The position numbers were made by a program, and so were the translations under genes. A stretch of 6,799 bases of DNA from JADFOB01 sp046753625. GTDB lineage: Bacteria > Planctomycetota > Phycisphaerae > UBA1845. Under the pieces are notes generated by a model that was not told the origin of the DNA, did not search any database, and was given only the letters and a program-made list of their open reading frames with translations. Below are positions 6,274 through 6,799 of this stretch, piece by piece; the stretch's first letter is position 1, and the number at the start of each line of letters is the position of its first letter. The DNA lies in assembly GCA_046753625.1 (NCBI GenBank), contig JBHHUB010000201.1, positions 1 through 6,799 on the forward strand, given 5' to 3'.

Positions 6274-6610
6274 AGCGCGACCCGGCCATTGGACACGCGG
6301 ACTATCGTTCCCCAAAACGAGTAGACGAATCCCCCTCAAAGTCCCCGGGGAATGCGGTTTCCCCCTGATTCAACGGTCCGAACTGGCGTGGTCGAGCGGA
6401 TCGTGACCGCATGCATTCACCGACGCTTACGAGTTAAGGGATTGTCACATAAGAGCTTACAGAGTATCGGCCCGTTCTGCGATTTTTCTCTCTCCGGACG
6501 ACTGGCCGATAGCTGTTCCACAGATCCACGTGAGTGTACCAGTGTGATTCTCGACCGTGATCCGTCTGGCAAGCGTGCCGCGTCTCGAGCCGGTGCGATA
6601 AGCCAAGCGC

Positions 6611-6632
6611 GGATCCAGGAAGGGATCCAGGA
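6611..6632. repeat. Two-copy 12-base tandem repeat
   Basis: GGATCCAGGA occurs at 6611-6620 and again at 6623-6632, with a 12-base period. It lies just upstream of the promoter-like hexamers at 6644-6673. Two copies are too few to infer a function. Confidence 0.6.
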
Positions 6633-6643
6633 CCTCGGGTCGA

Positions 6644-6673
6644 TGGACAGGGTGTTCGGCTTTGCAGTACAAT
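6644..6673 (+). promoter_or_regulatory. Sigma-70-like promoter, probably for tRNA-Gly
   Basis: TGGACA (6644-6649) and TACAAT (6668-6673) each match five of six bases of the -35 and -10 consensus and are separated by 18 bases. Transcription would begin near 6680, giving a leader of about 65 bases before the tRNA at 6745. This fits a tRNA precursor. No competing gene lies between them. Confidence 0.55.
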
Positions 6674-6744
6674 CGGCGAGCAGGAAATGGAGTGCAGCCA
6701 AACGTCGCGAGCGTGGGCCAAACCCACTGTTTGAACGCACTTAC

Positions 6745-6799
6745 GCGGGCGTAGCTCAATTGGTAGAGCATCAGCCTTCCAAGCTGAATGTTGACGGTT
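6745..6799 (+). tRNA. tRNA-Gly(TCC), 3' end beyond the window
   Basis: The cloverleaf can be followed to the window edge. The acceptor 5' strand is GCGGGCG (6745-6751), then TA. The D stem is GCTC/GAGC (6754-6757 and 6766-6769) around AATTGGTA. The anticodon stem is TCAGC/GCTGA (6771-6775 and 6783-6787) with loop CTTCCAA. The variable loop is ATGTT, and the T stem begins GACGG followed by TT. The anticodon at 6778-6780 is TCC, which reads GGA and, by wobble, GGG glycine codons. The 3' half of the T arm and the acceptor 3' strand lie beyond the window, so acceptor pairing cannot be checked here. Confidence 0.97.

Larger units (their letters stand above)
5911..6744. other. Gene-poor intergenic region before tRNA-Gly
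   Basis: About 830 bases separate the end of protein D from the tRNA. Several overlapping short frames on both strands, mostly at 6417-6771 on the minus strand, show no recognisable domain, signal peptide or conserved motif, and I do not call them genes. The segment holds two hairpin-forming repeats (6045-6091 and 6232-6273), a short tandem repeat (6611-6632) and a promoter-like pair of hexamers (6644-6673). A T-rich spot (GATTTTTCTC, 6481-6490) has no convincing stem in front of it. No U-tract terminator for protein D was found. Confidence 0.6.

Noticed and set aside
6481..6490. T-rich GATTTTTCTC as an intrinsic terminator
   Set aside because: No GC-rich stem-loop directly precedes it on the plus strand.
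6417..6771. Three overlapping minus-strand open frames of 97-107 codons
   Set aside because: Three frames open over the same DNA indicate few chance stops rather than genes; one runs into the tRNA, and none shows a motif.
1..6799. CRISPR array, insertion sequence, toxin-antitoxin or phage genes
   Set aside because: No regularly spaced repeats, transposase motifs, terminal inverted repeats with target duplications, or small paired toxin-antitoxin frames were found on either strand.

Overview
The window most likely comes from a planctomycete, probably of the Phycisphaerae type. This is an inference from protein architecture, not from a marker gene. The DNA is GC-rich. Its three proteins are large, secreted and modular, with Cys-rich repeats and dockerin-like C-termini of the 'D-x-N-x-D...D-F-x-x-F' kind that is abundant in that phylum. 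No metabolic, replication or phage gene is visible.

Layout. (1) Positions 1-1391, minus strand: the N-terminal 463 codons of a secreted protein (here 'protein C') that runs off the left edge. It has a signal peptide, two cohesin-like beta-sandwich domains and a Cys-rich module. (2) Positions 1458-4253, minus strand: a 931-residue secreted protein ('protein B') with an N-terminal lamin-tail-like region, a long unrecognised middle, a Cys-rich module and a duplicated, non-canonical dockerin-like tail. It ends 66 bases upstream of C on the same strand, so B and C are probably co-transcribed. (3) Positions 4254-5034: a divergent intergenic region of about 780 bases, unusually full of inverted repeats. 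(4) Positions 5035-5910, plus strand: a 291-residue secreted protein ('protein D') with one cohesin-like domain and a canonical two-loop type I dockerin. (5) Positions 5911-6744: a gene-poor stretch with several hairpins, a short tandem repeat and a good sigma-70-like promoter. (6) Position 6745 to the right edge: a tRNA-Gly(TCC), truncated by the window end.

The main result is that C and D are paralogues on opposite strands flanking B: 63 of 97 residues are identical over one gap-free block, counted by hand. The same Cys-rich module type occurs in B and C, and dockerin-type tails occur in B and D, so the three genes look like products of local duplication and module exchange. Cohesin-like domains beside dockerin-like tails at one locus raise the possibility that these proteins assemble with each other or on the cell surface. 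That idea is inferred from fold resemblance only. No enzymatic domain was recognised.
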